Both the position numbers and the translations under genes were made by a program. From Palsa-504 sp963767565 (GTDB taxonomy: Bacteria > Actinomycetota > Actinomycetes > Streptosporangiales > Streptosporangiaceae), in assembly GCA_963767565.1 (NCBI GenBank), contig CAVYEG010000019.1, forward strand, positions 1 to 64,000: a DNA stretch of 64,000 nucleotides, read 5' to 3'. Under the pieces are notes generated by a model. That model was given only the letters and a program-made list of their open reading frames with translations. It ran no database searches and was not told the DNA's origin. This document shows, piece after piece, positions 16,421 to 23,580 of the stretch (positions within the stretch are counted from its first letter, which is position 1; each line of letters begins with the position of its first letter).

Positions 16421-17952
16421 AGGGGCATGTCTACAAGCGCGGCAAGCGCTGGTCTTACCTGTTCGACCTCGATCCTGACCCGCTGACGGGTAAGCGCAGG
16501 CAGGCAAACGGCAGCGGGTATAAGACGGAACGCGAGGCATGGAAAGCATGCCGGGTCGCGATGGCCGACTACGACAAGGGGCGCACGGTCACCTCGTCCC
16601 ACCGGCAGGTCGCCGACGCCCTAGAGGAGTGGCTGACCCGGATCGAGCACTCGATCAAGCCGTCCATGGTGCAGAACTGGCGGAACTACGCGGCTTACTA
16701 CGTGATTCCCTACATTGGCCACCGAGACGTGCAAGAGATCGACGGGGCCGTCTGCGACGCGCTGTACGCCAAGCTGCTCGTGGAGGGACGGGTCAAGGGC
16801 AAGCCGAACAACCGGCCGAGCACGCAAGCTGTCCACGCGCGCCGACTCGCTCCGGACGGCCGGACGCTGCCATGCCGACCACACGTATACGACACCGTGC
16901 GGTGTTATCGGGCACACGCGGAGGATGATCCCGCGATAGGCCAGCCGATCAAGCCAAGGAAGCTCGGTCGCCGCGCGACCGAGGATGTGGCCGAAGCGGC
17001 GCAGCGGAAGCTATCTCCCGGCCTGGAACCGAAGACGGTCGTCAACACGCATCGCATGCTTCACCGGGCGTGGGAGGAGTTCACGGCCTGGGGCTGGGCG
17101 AAGCGGAACGTCGTCAGTGAGGCGCACCCTCCGCGGGTGCCGCGCAAGGGCCGTAAAGTCTGGACCGTTACACAGCTTCAGACGTTCTTGCAGGCCGCGC
17201 GGTCTGACCGGTTCTTTGCGCTGTGGGTGCTCGAAGCCACCTCGGGTATGCGGCGCTGCGAGCTGGCGGGCGCACGCCGGGACCTGCTCGACCTCGGCGC
17301 CGGAACGCTTGCTATCGAGCCCACGCGGGTTGTCGTGGACGGCAGGGTCATCGAATCAGACGGCAAGACCGAGAACGCTCAGCACATGCTGGCGCTGGAC
17401 CCGTTTACGCTGGCTGCCCTTAAAGTGCACGTCGAGACTCTTGACCAGGAGCGCCGCGACTTCGGGCCGGACTACCACGATCATGGCGTGCTGTTCTGCT
17501 GGGAGGACGGCCGACCGCCGCACCCCGATACGATCACGCGCCGGTTCAAGCGGCTGGCCGCCTCGGCTGGCCTCCCGGAGATCGACCTGCATGACGTCCG
17601 GCATAGCTACGCCACCGCTGGCCGCGGTGCGAGGATCGATTGGAAGGCGCTGAGCAAGCGCATCGGTCATGCGGACGTGGCATTCACGATGAAGCAATAC
17701 GTCCAGACCGACCTGGAAGCCGACCGGCAGGTGGCGAACACGCTCGCGGAGCTGATCATCGGCGGTTCACTTGCATCCACCGACATCGCGGCCCAGGCGC
17801 CCCAGGACCAGGGCGTGACTGTCGATGGGGACGCCGACGATGCGGCCTCACCCAGGACCGGCGTTTACAAATCCGTTTACAAACCTCATCCAGAATGCCG
17901 CCTCTCTGTTCGAGAGACGGCCTCTGGCCTTGGTAGCGGGGGAGGGATTTGA
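16417..17952 (+). CDS. int: Tyrosine site-specific integrase
   Basis: 511-residue tyrosine recombinase that integrates the element at tRNA-fMet. The N-terminal arm-binding region (MKGHVYKRGKRWSY, RRQANGSGYKTEREA) leads to a core-binding domain and a catalytic domain: Arg in SGMRRCELAG near 277-286, HDVRHSYAT near 392, IGHADVAFTMKQY with the nucleophile Tyr428. ATG 16417 overlaps xis. The long C-terminal tail past residue 450 is unusual: the coding region runs across the candidate arm site, the hairpin at 17897 and 22 bases of the tRNA, so the stop codon lies inside the tRNA T-arm sequence. Confidence 0.93.
   Translation: MKGHVYKRGKRWSYLFDLDPDPLTGKRRQANGSGYKTEREAWKACRVAMADYDKGRTVTSSHRQVADALEEWLTRIEHSIKPSMVQNWRNYAAYYVIPYIGHRDVQEIDGAVCDALYAKLLVEGRVKGKPNNRPSTQAVHARRLAPDGRTLPCRPHVYDTVRCYRAHAEDDPAIGQPIKPRKLGRRATEDVAEAAQRKLSPGLEPKTVVNTHRMLHRAWEEFTAWGWAKRNVVSEAHPPRVPRKGRKVWTVTQLQTFLQAARSDRFFALWVLEATSGMRRCELAGARRDLLDLGAGTLAIEPTRVVVDGRVIESDGKTENAQHMLALDPFTLAALKVHVETLDQERRDFGPDYHDHGVLFCWEDGRPPHPDTITRRFKRLAASAGLPEIDLHDVRHSYATAGRGARIDWKALSKRIGHADVAFTMKQYVQTDLEADRQVANTLAELIIGGSLASTDIAAQAPQDQGVTVDGDADDAASPRTGVYKSVYKPHPECRLSVRETASGLGSGGGI
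17863..17884. promoter_or_regulatory. Right attachment arm repeat
   Basis: GTTTACAAATCCGTTTAC (17863-17880) contains GTTTACAAA twice in direct orientation, counting the following bases, and matches the left-arm sequence at 6655-6672 with one change. After excision the two copies would flank the attP core at about 80-130 bp, the usual layout of integrase arm-type sites. It is embedded in the int coding tail. Confidence 0.5.
17897..17921 (-). terminator. Stem-loop downstream of restored tRNA-fMet
   Basis: GCCG-CTCTC (17897-17906) pairs with GAGAG-CGGC (17912-17921) with one C.A mismatch and a TGTTC loop. It starts 9 bases beyond the tRNA CCA end on the minus strand. It lies within the int coding tail and belongs to the element. 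It has the same build as the host hairpin at 6438-6468, so it likely replaces the displaced tRNA terminator. Confidence 0.5.
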
Positions 17953-18007
17953 ACCCTCGACCTCTGGGTTATGAGCCCAGCGAGCTACCGAACTGCTCCA
18001 CCCCGCG
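17931..18007 (-). tRNA. Initiator tRNA-fMet (CAT), attR
   Basis: 77-base initiator tRNA on the minus strand. The acceptor stem CGCGGGG/CCCCGCT leaves the diagnostic C1.U72 mismatch. The D-arm includes AGCAGTTCGGTAGCT. The anticodon stem has the three G-C pairs flanking CTCATAA that mark initiators. The T-arm is GAGGGTTCAAATCCCTC and CCA is encoded. The 5' half to the anticodon is chromosomal; the 3' half (17931-17957 plus the shared core) was supplied by the AICE, which keeps this essential tRNA functional. The int stop codon lies inside it. Confidence 0.96.
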
Positions 18008-18119
18008 GTGTGTCCTTAACTGTATGAACTCCCGGCGGGCAAAGCAAATCGCGGCCGCAGGCGCGGGGCCGGGTCCGGGCTGCGTCATCCAGGGGCAGGC
18101 AGGGCGTAACCTTCCGGGC

Positions 18120-18566
18120 ATGACCGAGGTCGTGATCTACACCGACGGCGCCTGCAGCGGGAACCCGGGGCCGGGCGGCTGGGGCGCGGTGCTGCAGTGG
18201 AACGGCACCGTGAAGGAACTGCACGGCGGCGAGCCGCAGACCACGAACAACCGGATGGAGCTGATGGCGGCCATCCAGGCCCTGGAGGGGCTGAACCGCC
18301 CGGCCACGGTGCAGCTGTACACCGACAGCAAGTACCTGCTGGACGGGATCACCAAGTGGATCCACGGCTGGCAGCGCAACGGCTGGCGCACCGCGGCCAA
18401 GCAGCCGGTCAAGAACGCGGACCTGTGGCGGCGGCTGGTCGAGGCGATGGACGGCCACCAGATCAGCTGGCAGTGGATCAAGGGGCACGCGGGCGACCCC
18501 GGCAACGAGCGGGCCGACGAACTGGCCCGGCTCGGCATCGAGGAGGCGGCGGCCGCGGCCCAGTAG
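18120..18566 (+). CDS. rnhA: Ribonuclease HI
   Basis: 148-residue RNase HI, which cleaves the RNA strand of RNA-DNA hybrids and removes primers and R-loops. The catalytic carboxylates are visible: Asp in IYTDGACSGNPGPGGWG, Glu in NNRMELMAAIQAL, Asp in LYTDSKYLL, and Asp in GNERADELA; the HxxW-type handle is KGHAGDPGN. ATG 18120 gives the standard N-terminus; the frame is open back through the tRNA to 17949 but that part is not coding. The length is normal. Confidence 0.95.
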   Translation: MTEVVIYTDGACSGNPGPGGWGAVLQWNGTVKELHGGEPQTTNNRMELMAAIQALEGLNRPATVQLYTDSKYLLDGITKWIHGWQRNGWRTAAKQPVKNADLWRRLVEAMDGHQISWQWIKGHAGDPGNERADELARLGIEEAAAAAQ

Positions 18567-18585
18567 GGCGCCGCGGACCGGTGAC

Positions 18586-19248
18586 TCAGCGGTGCACGAC
18601 GTCGGCGTGGTGGCAGAAGTGCACCCGGTCCGGGTCCAGGGCGTGGATCCGCCGCACCGAATCGCGCCAGGCCTGCACGTCGCTGGCCTGGCCCGGGGGC
18701 AGCTTGTCGCTGGCCGCGTCGGCGTAGACCCGCGGGGTGTAAGCCGCGTCGCCTATCAGCAGGTCGAAGGCGCCGCCGGCGTCGCGCACGACGACGCACT
18801 GGTGGCCGACGGTGTGGCCCGGGGTGGCGATCACCTCCAGGCCGGGCAGCACCTCGGCGTCCCCGTCCAGCAGTTCCCAGCGCGCGTTCATCCAGCCGAA
18901 CCACTCGCACAGCTCGGGCGACTCCCGCTGCGCCCGGTCCAGCTCGGCACGCTGCACGTAGTGCGGCGCGTGCCGGAACACCGCGTTCTGGCCGCAGTGA
19001 TCGAAGTGCAGGTGGGTGTTGATGACCACAGTGATGTCGGCCGGGCTCATATCGATCTCGGCCAGCGCGTCGGCCACCGAGCGGTTGACCACCCGCCAGT
19101 CGTCCAGCACGTGCTGCGGGCCGCCGACGCCGGTGTCGACCAGCACCGCGCCGCCGGGGTGGGTGACCACGAACCCGTGCACCGGCCAGGTACCGCCGCC
19201 GATGCCCTGCAGGCTGGCCAGGTGCAATCTCATGATCTCCAGCGGCAT
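18586..19248 (-). CDS. MBL-fold metallo-hydrolase
   Basis: 220-residue metallo-beta-lactamase-fold hydrolase. It shows the metal-binding HLHFDH motif in VVINTHLHFDHCGQN, the third ligand region TPGHTVGHQ, an Asp in LIGDAAYTPRV and a terminal His in VHFCHHADVVH. This layout is close to quorum-quenching lactonases and related lactonases (AHL lactonase-like), but lactonase activity is only a guess. ATG 19248 is chosen for the PLEIMRLHLASLQG start; the frame is open to 19284. It may be co-transcribed with the EamA gene that ends 36 bases upstream. Confidence 0.85.
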   Translation of the reverse strand: MPLEIMRLHLASLQGIGGGTWPVHGFVVTHPGGAVLVDTGVGGPQHVLDDWRVVNRSVADALAEIDMSPADITVVINTHLHFDHCGQNAVFRHAPHYVQRAELDRAQRESPELCEWFGWMNARWELLDGDAEVLPGLEVIATPGHTVGHQCVVVRDAGGAFDLLIGDAAYTPRVYADAASDKLPPGQASDVQAWRDSVRRIHALDPDRVHFCHHADVVHR

Positions 19249-19284
19249 CCGACCATTGTTCGCCCGCGGCCGGCCGGCGGTCAA

Positions 19285-20355
19285 TCAGTGCGCGGGCGGG
19301 CTGCGCCGGACCACGAGCACGACCGCCCCGACGATCAGCGCGCCGCCGGCCAGCATGGCCGGGGTCAGCTGCTCGTTCAGGATGAGCGTGCCGAGCAGCA
19401 CCGCGATCACCGGGTTCACGTAGGCGTAGGTGGCCACGGTGGCGGTGGGCAGGACCCGGACCGCGATGCCGTACGCCGAGAAGGCCACGATGGACCCGAA
19501 CACGATCAGGTAGCCCAGGGCCAGCCAGGACCGCGTCGATATCTGCCCGAGGTGCAGCGAGCCGAACTCCCCGGCCGCCGCGCTCAGCGCCAGCAGCGCC
19601 GCGCCCCCGCACAGCAACTGCATGCCGCTGGCCAGCGCCGGGCTGGACGGGATGGTGACCCGGCGGGCCATGATCGTGCCCAGGGCCCACATGGCCGCGG
19701 CGGCCAGGATGATGACCACGCCCAGGGCGGAGATCCCGTGCGAGCGGTCGCCGAGGCCGGACAGCAGGCCGACGCCGACCAGCCCGAGCAGCAGCCCGCC
19801 CAGCGGCGCCCACCCGAGCCGGGCGTGGTTCAGCACCGCGTCCATGCCCAGCAGCCACAGCGGCACCGTAGCCACCAGCAGCGCGGCCAGCCCGGACGGC
19901 ACGGTCTGCTCCCCGATCCCGACCAGCCCGTTGGCCACCAGCAGCAGGACCCCCACGATCGCGCAGCCCACCCACTCCTTACGGGTGGGCCAGCGCCGCC
20001 CCACCGCCGAGCCGGAGCGGCGCGGCGGTGCCTGGACTGAGGAGCGACGAAGGAGCGACGAAGGAAGGCGGCGCCTCAAAGGCGCCGCGGAGGCGAGGCG
20101 GGAAGACGGAGTTCGCAAAGAAAACTGCGCGATCGGGAACATGATGAGGCCGGCGACCAGGTTGCGGGCGGCGGCCATGAGCAGGGGCGGCATGGTCTCG
20201 ACGCCGACGCGGATGGCCAGGTAGGTGCTGCCCCAGACGATGTAGACGATGACCAGGGCAATCCAGGCGACCAGCCCGGCCCGCCGCACGGCGGATGTCT
20301 TTTCTTCGGGCCGAACGATCCCTGGTGCGTGCTGCGGGTCGGTTTCCACGCTCAT
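19285..20355 (-). CDS. EamA/DMT-family transporter with an inserted loop
   Basis: 356-residue drug/metabolite-transporter-superfamily protein with two EamA repeats and about ten helices (IALVIVYIVWGSTYLAIRVG at the start; YAYVNPVIAVLLGTLILNEQ near the end). It probably exports a small metabolite. ATG 20355 gives the usual N-terminus. Between TM2 and TM3 it carries about 36 extra residues rich in Ser, Arg and Ala, encoded by a tandem repeat plus a perfect 8-bp hairpin (20041-20088). This looks like an in-frame insertion of a small repeat. The rest of the sequence is standard. Confidence 0.85.
   Translation of the reverse strand: MSVETDPQHAPGIVRPEEKTSAVRRAGLVAWIALVIVYIVWGSTYLAIRVGVETMPPLLMAAARNLVAGLIMFPIAQFSLRTPSSRLASAAPLRRRLPSSLLRRSSVQAPPRRSGSAVGRRWPTRKEWVGCAIVGVLLLVANGLVGIGEQTVPSGLAALLVATVPLWLLGMDAVLNHARLGWAPLGGLLLGLVGVGLLSGLGDRSHGISALGVVIILAAAAMWALGTIMARRVTIPSSPALASGMQLLCGGAALLALSAAAGEFGSLHLGQISTRSWLALGYLIVFGSIVAFSAYGIAVRVLPTATVATYAYVNPVIAVLLGTLILNEQLTPAMLAGGALIVGAVVLVVRRSPPAH
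20041..20088. repeat. Tandem repeat plus hairpin inside the EamA gene
   Basis: GGAGCGACGAA is repeated directly at 20041-20051 and 20052-20062. It is followed by GCGGCGCC (20068-20075) pairing with GGCGCCGC (20081-20088) around TCAAA. The block lies in frame within the TM2-TM3 loop of the transporter and has no counterpart in ordinary EamA proteins. A short mobile palindromic repeat is the likeliest explanation. Confidence 0.55.
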
Positions 20356-20473
20356 GATTCTCAAGCCTGCCAGGCAGCCTCGGCTCTGATAAGTGGCAGA
20401 GAAGTCAACCTTGCGACAGATCCTGCCATGGCGCCAGGCTGCGGACGCCGGCGGGCGTGGATACGCTAGCGGC

Positions 20474-21478
20474 GTGCCCAATCGCGTGACCCACCTGCGC
20501 AATAGCGCCTGGCTGCGGGCCGGGCTGCTGGCCGCCGCGGTCGGGCTGGCCGTATGGGGGCTGGCCTCGCAGTGGGACGCCGTACGCGCCGCGCTGGACA
20601 AGCTGGCCGGCTGGGAGGTGGCCGGGGCGTTCGGCTGCGCGCTGGCCGGGCTGGGCTGCATGATGCTGGCCTGGCGGGCGCTGCTGGCCGACCTGGGTTC
20701 TCCGCTGCCGCTGCCGGTCGCGACCCGGGTCATGTTCGTCGGGCAGCTGGGCAAGTACGTGCCGGGCGCGGTGTGGGCGGTGGCCGCGCAGGTCGAGCTG
20801 GCCCGCGACTACGACGTCCCGCGCCGGCGCAGCGGCACGGCCAGCCTGGTGGCCATGGCCGTCACGCTGGCGGTCGGGCTGATCGCGGCGGGCGTGATGC
20901 TGCCGCTGGTCTCGGCGCACGCGGCCCGGCAGTACTGGTGGGTGCTGGCCCTGACCCCGCTGGCCGCGGCCTGCCTGCACCCCAGGGTGAACAAGTATGC
21001 CCTGGACCTGGTGCTGAAGGTCGTGCGCCGGCCGCCGCTGGAGAAGTCGGTCAGCGGGGCCGGCATGGCCCGCGCGCTGGCCTGGACCACGCTGGGCTGG
21101 CTGTTTTACGGGGCGCACGCGTGGCTGCTGATCAGCGAGTTCGCGGGCCATGGAGGGGGCAGTCGAGGCGGGTGGGACGTGTTCGCGCTGGCCCTGGGCG
21201 CCTACGCGCTGGCCTGGGCGGTGGGCTTCCTGATCATCTTCGTCCCGGGCGGCATCGGGCCGCGGGAACTGGCGCTCATCGCGGTGCTGGCCCCGGTCAT
21301 CCCGTCCGCGTCCGCGCTGGTCGTCGCGCTGGCCTCGCGGGTGGTGATGACCGCGGGCGACCTGGCCTGGGCGGGCGTCGGGCTGACCGTCGGCCGGGCC
21401 GGGCGGGCCGGGCGGGCTAGCCGGTCAGCAGCGACCGCAGATAGGCAGCCCAGTACGGCTCCGGGTCCACGGCCCTGA
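20474..21478 (+). CDS. Flippase-like membrane protein (LPG_synthase_TM family)
   Basis: 334-residue polytopic membrane protein of the lysylphosphatidylglycerol-synthase transmembrane/AglD-like family (UPF0104). The family motif region VMFVGQLGKYVPGAVWAVAAQ and the C-terminal IIFVPGGIGPRELALIAVL are present. About eight helices are seen. Members without the synthase domain are linked to glycolipid flipping or mannosylation at the envelope. GTG 20474 is the probable start; the frame opens at 20393. The last 62 bases overlap the convergent GT4 gene. Confidence 0.8.
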   Translation: MPNRVTHLRNSAWLRAGLLAAAVGLAVWGLASQWDAVRAALDKLAGWEVAGAFGCALAGLGCMMLAWRALLADLGSPLPLPVATRVMFVGQLGKYVPGAVWAVAAQVELARDYDVPRRRSGTASLVAMAVTLAVGLIAAGVMLPLVSAHAARQYWWVLALTPLAAACLHPRVNKYALDLVLKVVRRPPLEKSVSGAGMARALAWTTLGWLFYGAHAWLLISEFAGHGGGSRGGWDVFALALGAYALAWAVGFLIIFVPGGIGPRELALIAVLAPVIPSASALVVALASRVVMTAGDLAWAGVGLTVGRAGRAGRASRSAATADRQPSTAPGPRP

Positions 21479-22553
21479 CCCCGGCGCGCAGCCGCTGGGC
21501 GGTGGCCGGATCGGCGAACTCGTTCAGCACCCGGGCCAGGTCCTCGACGTCGCCCGGGGCGCAGGTCAGCCCGTCCACGCCGTCGCGCACCGCCTCGGCC
21601 AGCGCCCCGGCCGTGGTGGTGACGACCGGCACGCCGAGGGAAAACGCGAGCAGCACGTTCTGCGAGGCGGTCGCCTCCCGGTAGGGCAGCACCAGCGCGT
21701 CGGCCGCGGCGAACACGTCCGGGATCTCCCGGGCGGGCAGGTAGCCGGGCCGCAGCGTCACGCGTCGGGCCAGGCCGAGGCCGGTGATCAGGTCCTGCGT
21801 TTCCGCGGTGCCGCCCCAGAACTCGCCGGCCACGGTGAGCGTGACGTGCGGGGGTGTCCGGGCCAGGGCCCGCAGCAGGATGTCGAGGCCCTTGTACGGG
21901 CGCACGATGCCGAAGAACAGCAGCCGGCATTGCGGGGTGGCAGGCGGCACGGACCGTTCGGCCAATTGATCTTCGGGCGGGGCGGCGGGGCGAGCGGGCG
22001 CGGCGGCCGGGAGGTGCGGCGGGATCCGGGCCACGACGATGGGGACGTCGGGGGCCAGGTCGCGGGCCTCGGCGGCCTGTTCGGCGGAGTGGACGATCAC
22101 CGTGTCGACGCGGGCCAGCAGGGTCCTGGTCAGCGCCACGTCGCCCGGGCGGCGTTCGTGCGGCAGGACGTTGTGGCAGATGACCATGGTGCGGGGGCGT
22201 CTGGCGGTCCTGGCGCCGACGGTCAGCCCGGTGAGCACGGACAGGTACGAGGGCAGCTGCAGCGGGGTGAGCAGGGCGAAGATCACCAGGTCGGCGGAGC
22301 GGAGGCGGCGGCCCGCGGCCACCCAGCCGTCCGGGCGGTACCAGGCCAGGCGGCGGTAGGTGCGCGGGTAGGGCCAGCCCTCGGGGGTGTCCACGGTCTG
22401 CTGGCCGGGGTAGAGCCGCGCCGGGTACTGGGCCTTCCAGGATTCGATGATGACGTCGTGGCCCGCGGCCGCGAGCCGGTGGGCCAGCTCGGTGGTGTGC
22501 CGGGCGCCGCCGCCCTTGTAGGGGTGCGCCGGCCCGATCAGCGCGATCCTCAC
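21417..22553 (-). CDS. Glycosyltransferase family 4
   Basis: 378-residue GT-B fold glycosyltransferase. N-terminal domain: MRIALIGPAHPYKGGGARHT with the glycine-rich acceptor loop. C-terminal donor domain: LLFFGIVRPYKGLDILLRAL, then LPYREATASQNVLLAFSLG with the conserved E-x7-E-like region that binds the nucleotide sugar. GTG 22553 follows GAAGGGA. It is the third gene of a leftward operon (membrane protein 923 aa, GT2, GT4), 13 bases after the GT2 stop. The sugar and acceptor are unknown. Confidence 0.88.
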   Translation of the reverse strand: MRIALIGPAHPYKGGGARHTTELAHRLAAAGHDVIIESWKAQYPARLYPGQQTVDTPEGWPYPRTYRRLAWYRPDGWVAAGRRLRSADLVIFALLTPLQLPSYLSVLTGLTVGARTARRPRTMVICHNVLPHERRPGDVALTRTLLARVDTVIVHSAEQAAEARDLAPDVPIVVARIPPHLPAAAPARPAAPPEDQLAERSVPPATPQCRLLFFGIVRPYKGLDILLRALARTPPHVTLTVAGEFWGGTAETQDLITGLGLARRVTLRPGYLPAREIPDVFAAADALVLPYREATASQNVLLAFSLGVPVVTTTAGALAEAVRDGVDGLTCAPGDVEDLARVLNEFADPATAQRLRAGVRAVDPEPYWAAYLRSLLTG

Positions 22554-22566
22554 GTGTCCCTTCCCA

Positions 22567-23520
22567 TCAGTCGGGGCGGGAGCGCACGATCAGGTCGGCC
22601 AGCAGGGCCAGCGAGGCCAGGATCAGGCCGGTCACGAAGATCAGGATGGTGTCGTTGGCGAAGTGCAGCGGATGCACCACCAGGTCGTAGATGCCCTTGG
22701 CGATGCCCAGGCCGAGCAGGAACAGGGCCGGCGGCATGAGCACCTTGAGCGGGTTGAAGTACATGACCATGCGCAGCACCTGGAGCACGTACCGGTAGGC
22801 GTCGGAGAAGAAGTGGAACTTGCTCCGGCCGGCCCGCTTGGCGTACTCGATCGGGACGTACCGCACCTCGTGGGAGTTGGACAGGAAGGCCAGCGTGATC
22901 GTGGTGACGCAGGAGAACCCGGGGGGCAGCAGCCGCAGGTAGGGGCGGGCCACCGTGCGGCGGAAGGCGCGCAGGCCGGAGTTCAGGTCGGGGATGTCGG
23001 CGTTGGTGAGGCGTTCGGCGAGCTTGCGGACGAACCACTTGGCCGGCACGCGGAAGATCTTGAGGCTGCCTTCCTCGCTGGTCCGCGCGCCGACCACCTG
23101 GTCGATGGTCGGGTCCTCATCGAGGATGGTGACGAACTCGGGGATCCGCTCGTTGGGGTAGGTCAGGTCGGCGTCGGTCCAGACCACGATGTCGCCCCGG
23201 GCCTGCTGGCTGCCGATTCTCCGTACCGTTCCCGCTCCCCCGTTACGCGGGAAGTGGATGACCCGCAGGTTCGGGAAGTCCGGCTCGGCGCGGCGCAGCC
23301 GGGCCAGCGTCTGGTCGGTCGAGCCGTCGTCGATGGCGAGCAGCTCGTAACCGATCCCGCTCTTGTCCATCGCGGCGCAGATCCGTTCGACCTCCAGCAG
23401 CACGTGCTGTTCCTCGTTGAAGCAGGGCAGCACGATGGACGCGTGCGGAGCCGCCGATTCTCTGGGCTCGCCCGGCTCCGGCGCGGTCGCCTCGGCTGGC
23501 TCCGGCGGGAAAGTGCTCAC
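22567..23520 (-). CDS. GT2 glycosyltransferase with C-terminal membrane helices
   Basis: 317-residue family-2 glycosyltransferase related to dolichol/polyprenyl-phosphate sugar synthases. The catalytic domain holds IVLPCFNEEQHVLLEVERI, LLAIDDGSTDQTLARL and VWTDADLTYPNE, where DAD is the metal-binding motif. Two C-terminal hydrophobic helices (LMPPALFLLGLGIAKGIYDL; ILIFVTGLILASLALLADLI) anchor it. It probably makes a polyprenyl-phosphate-linked sugar for the neighbouring GT-C-type membrane enzymes. It starts at GTG 23520, 60 bases after the large membrane gene. Confidence 0.88.
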   Translation of the reverse strand: MSTFPPEPAEATAPEPGEPRESAAPHASIVLPCFNEEQHVLLEVERICAAMDKSGIGYELLAIDDGSTDQTLARLRRAEPDFPNLRVIHFPRNGGAGTVRRIGSQQARGDIVVWTDADLTYPNERIPEFVTILDEDPTIDQVVGARTSEEGSLKIFRVPAKWFVRKLAERLTNADIPDLNSGLRAFRRTVARPYLRLLPPGFSCVTTITLAFLSNSHEVRYVPIEYAKRAGRSKFHFFSDAYRYVLQVLRMVMYFNPLKVLMPPALFLLGLGIAKGIYDLVVHPLHFANDTILIFVTGLILASLALLADLIVRSRPD

Positions 23521-23580
23521 GACCGGGGAGGATACTCCGCTGCCGGGGGTCCCGCGGCCGGCGGGCCGAGGCTGGTCACG

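Larger units (their letters stand above)
6482..17975. mobile_element. Actinomycete integrative and conjugative element (AICE) in tRNA-fMet
   Basis: An 11.4-kb element is bounded by a 45-bp imperfect direct repeat: 6482-6526 and 17931-17975, with three mismatches and an 18-bp identical core at 6509-6526 and 17958-17975. It carries the defining AICE set: FtsK/SpoIIIE-like Tra for double-stranded DNA transfer, RepSA-type rolling-circle initiator, excisionase and tyrosine integrase, in that order, with int adjacent to the tRNA. The other genes are small unknown proteins plus a HAD hydrolase and an XRE-TPR regulator. All core mobility genes are open and mostly overlap by 4 bases, so the element is probably functional apart from the frameshifted HAD gene. 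Confidence 0.92.
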
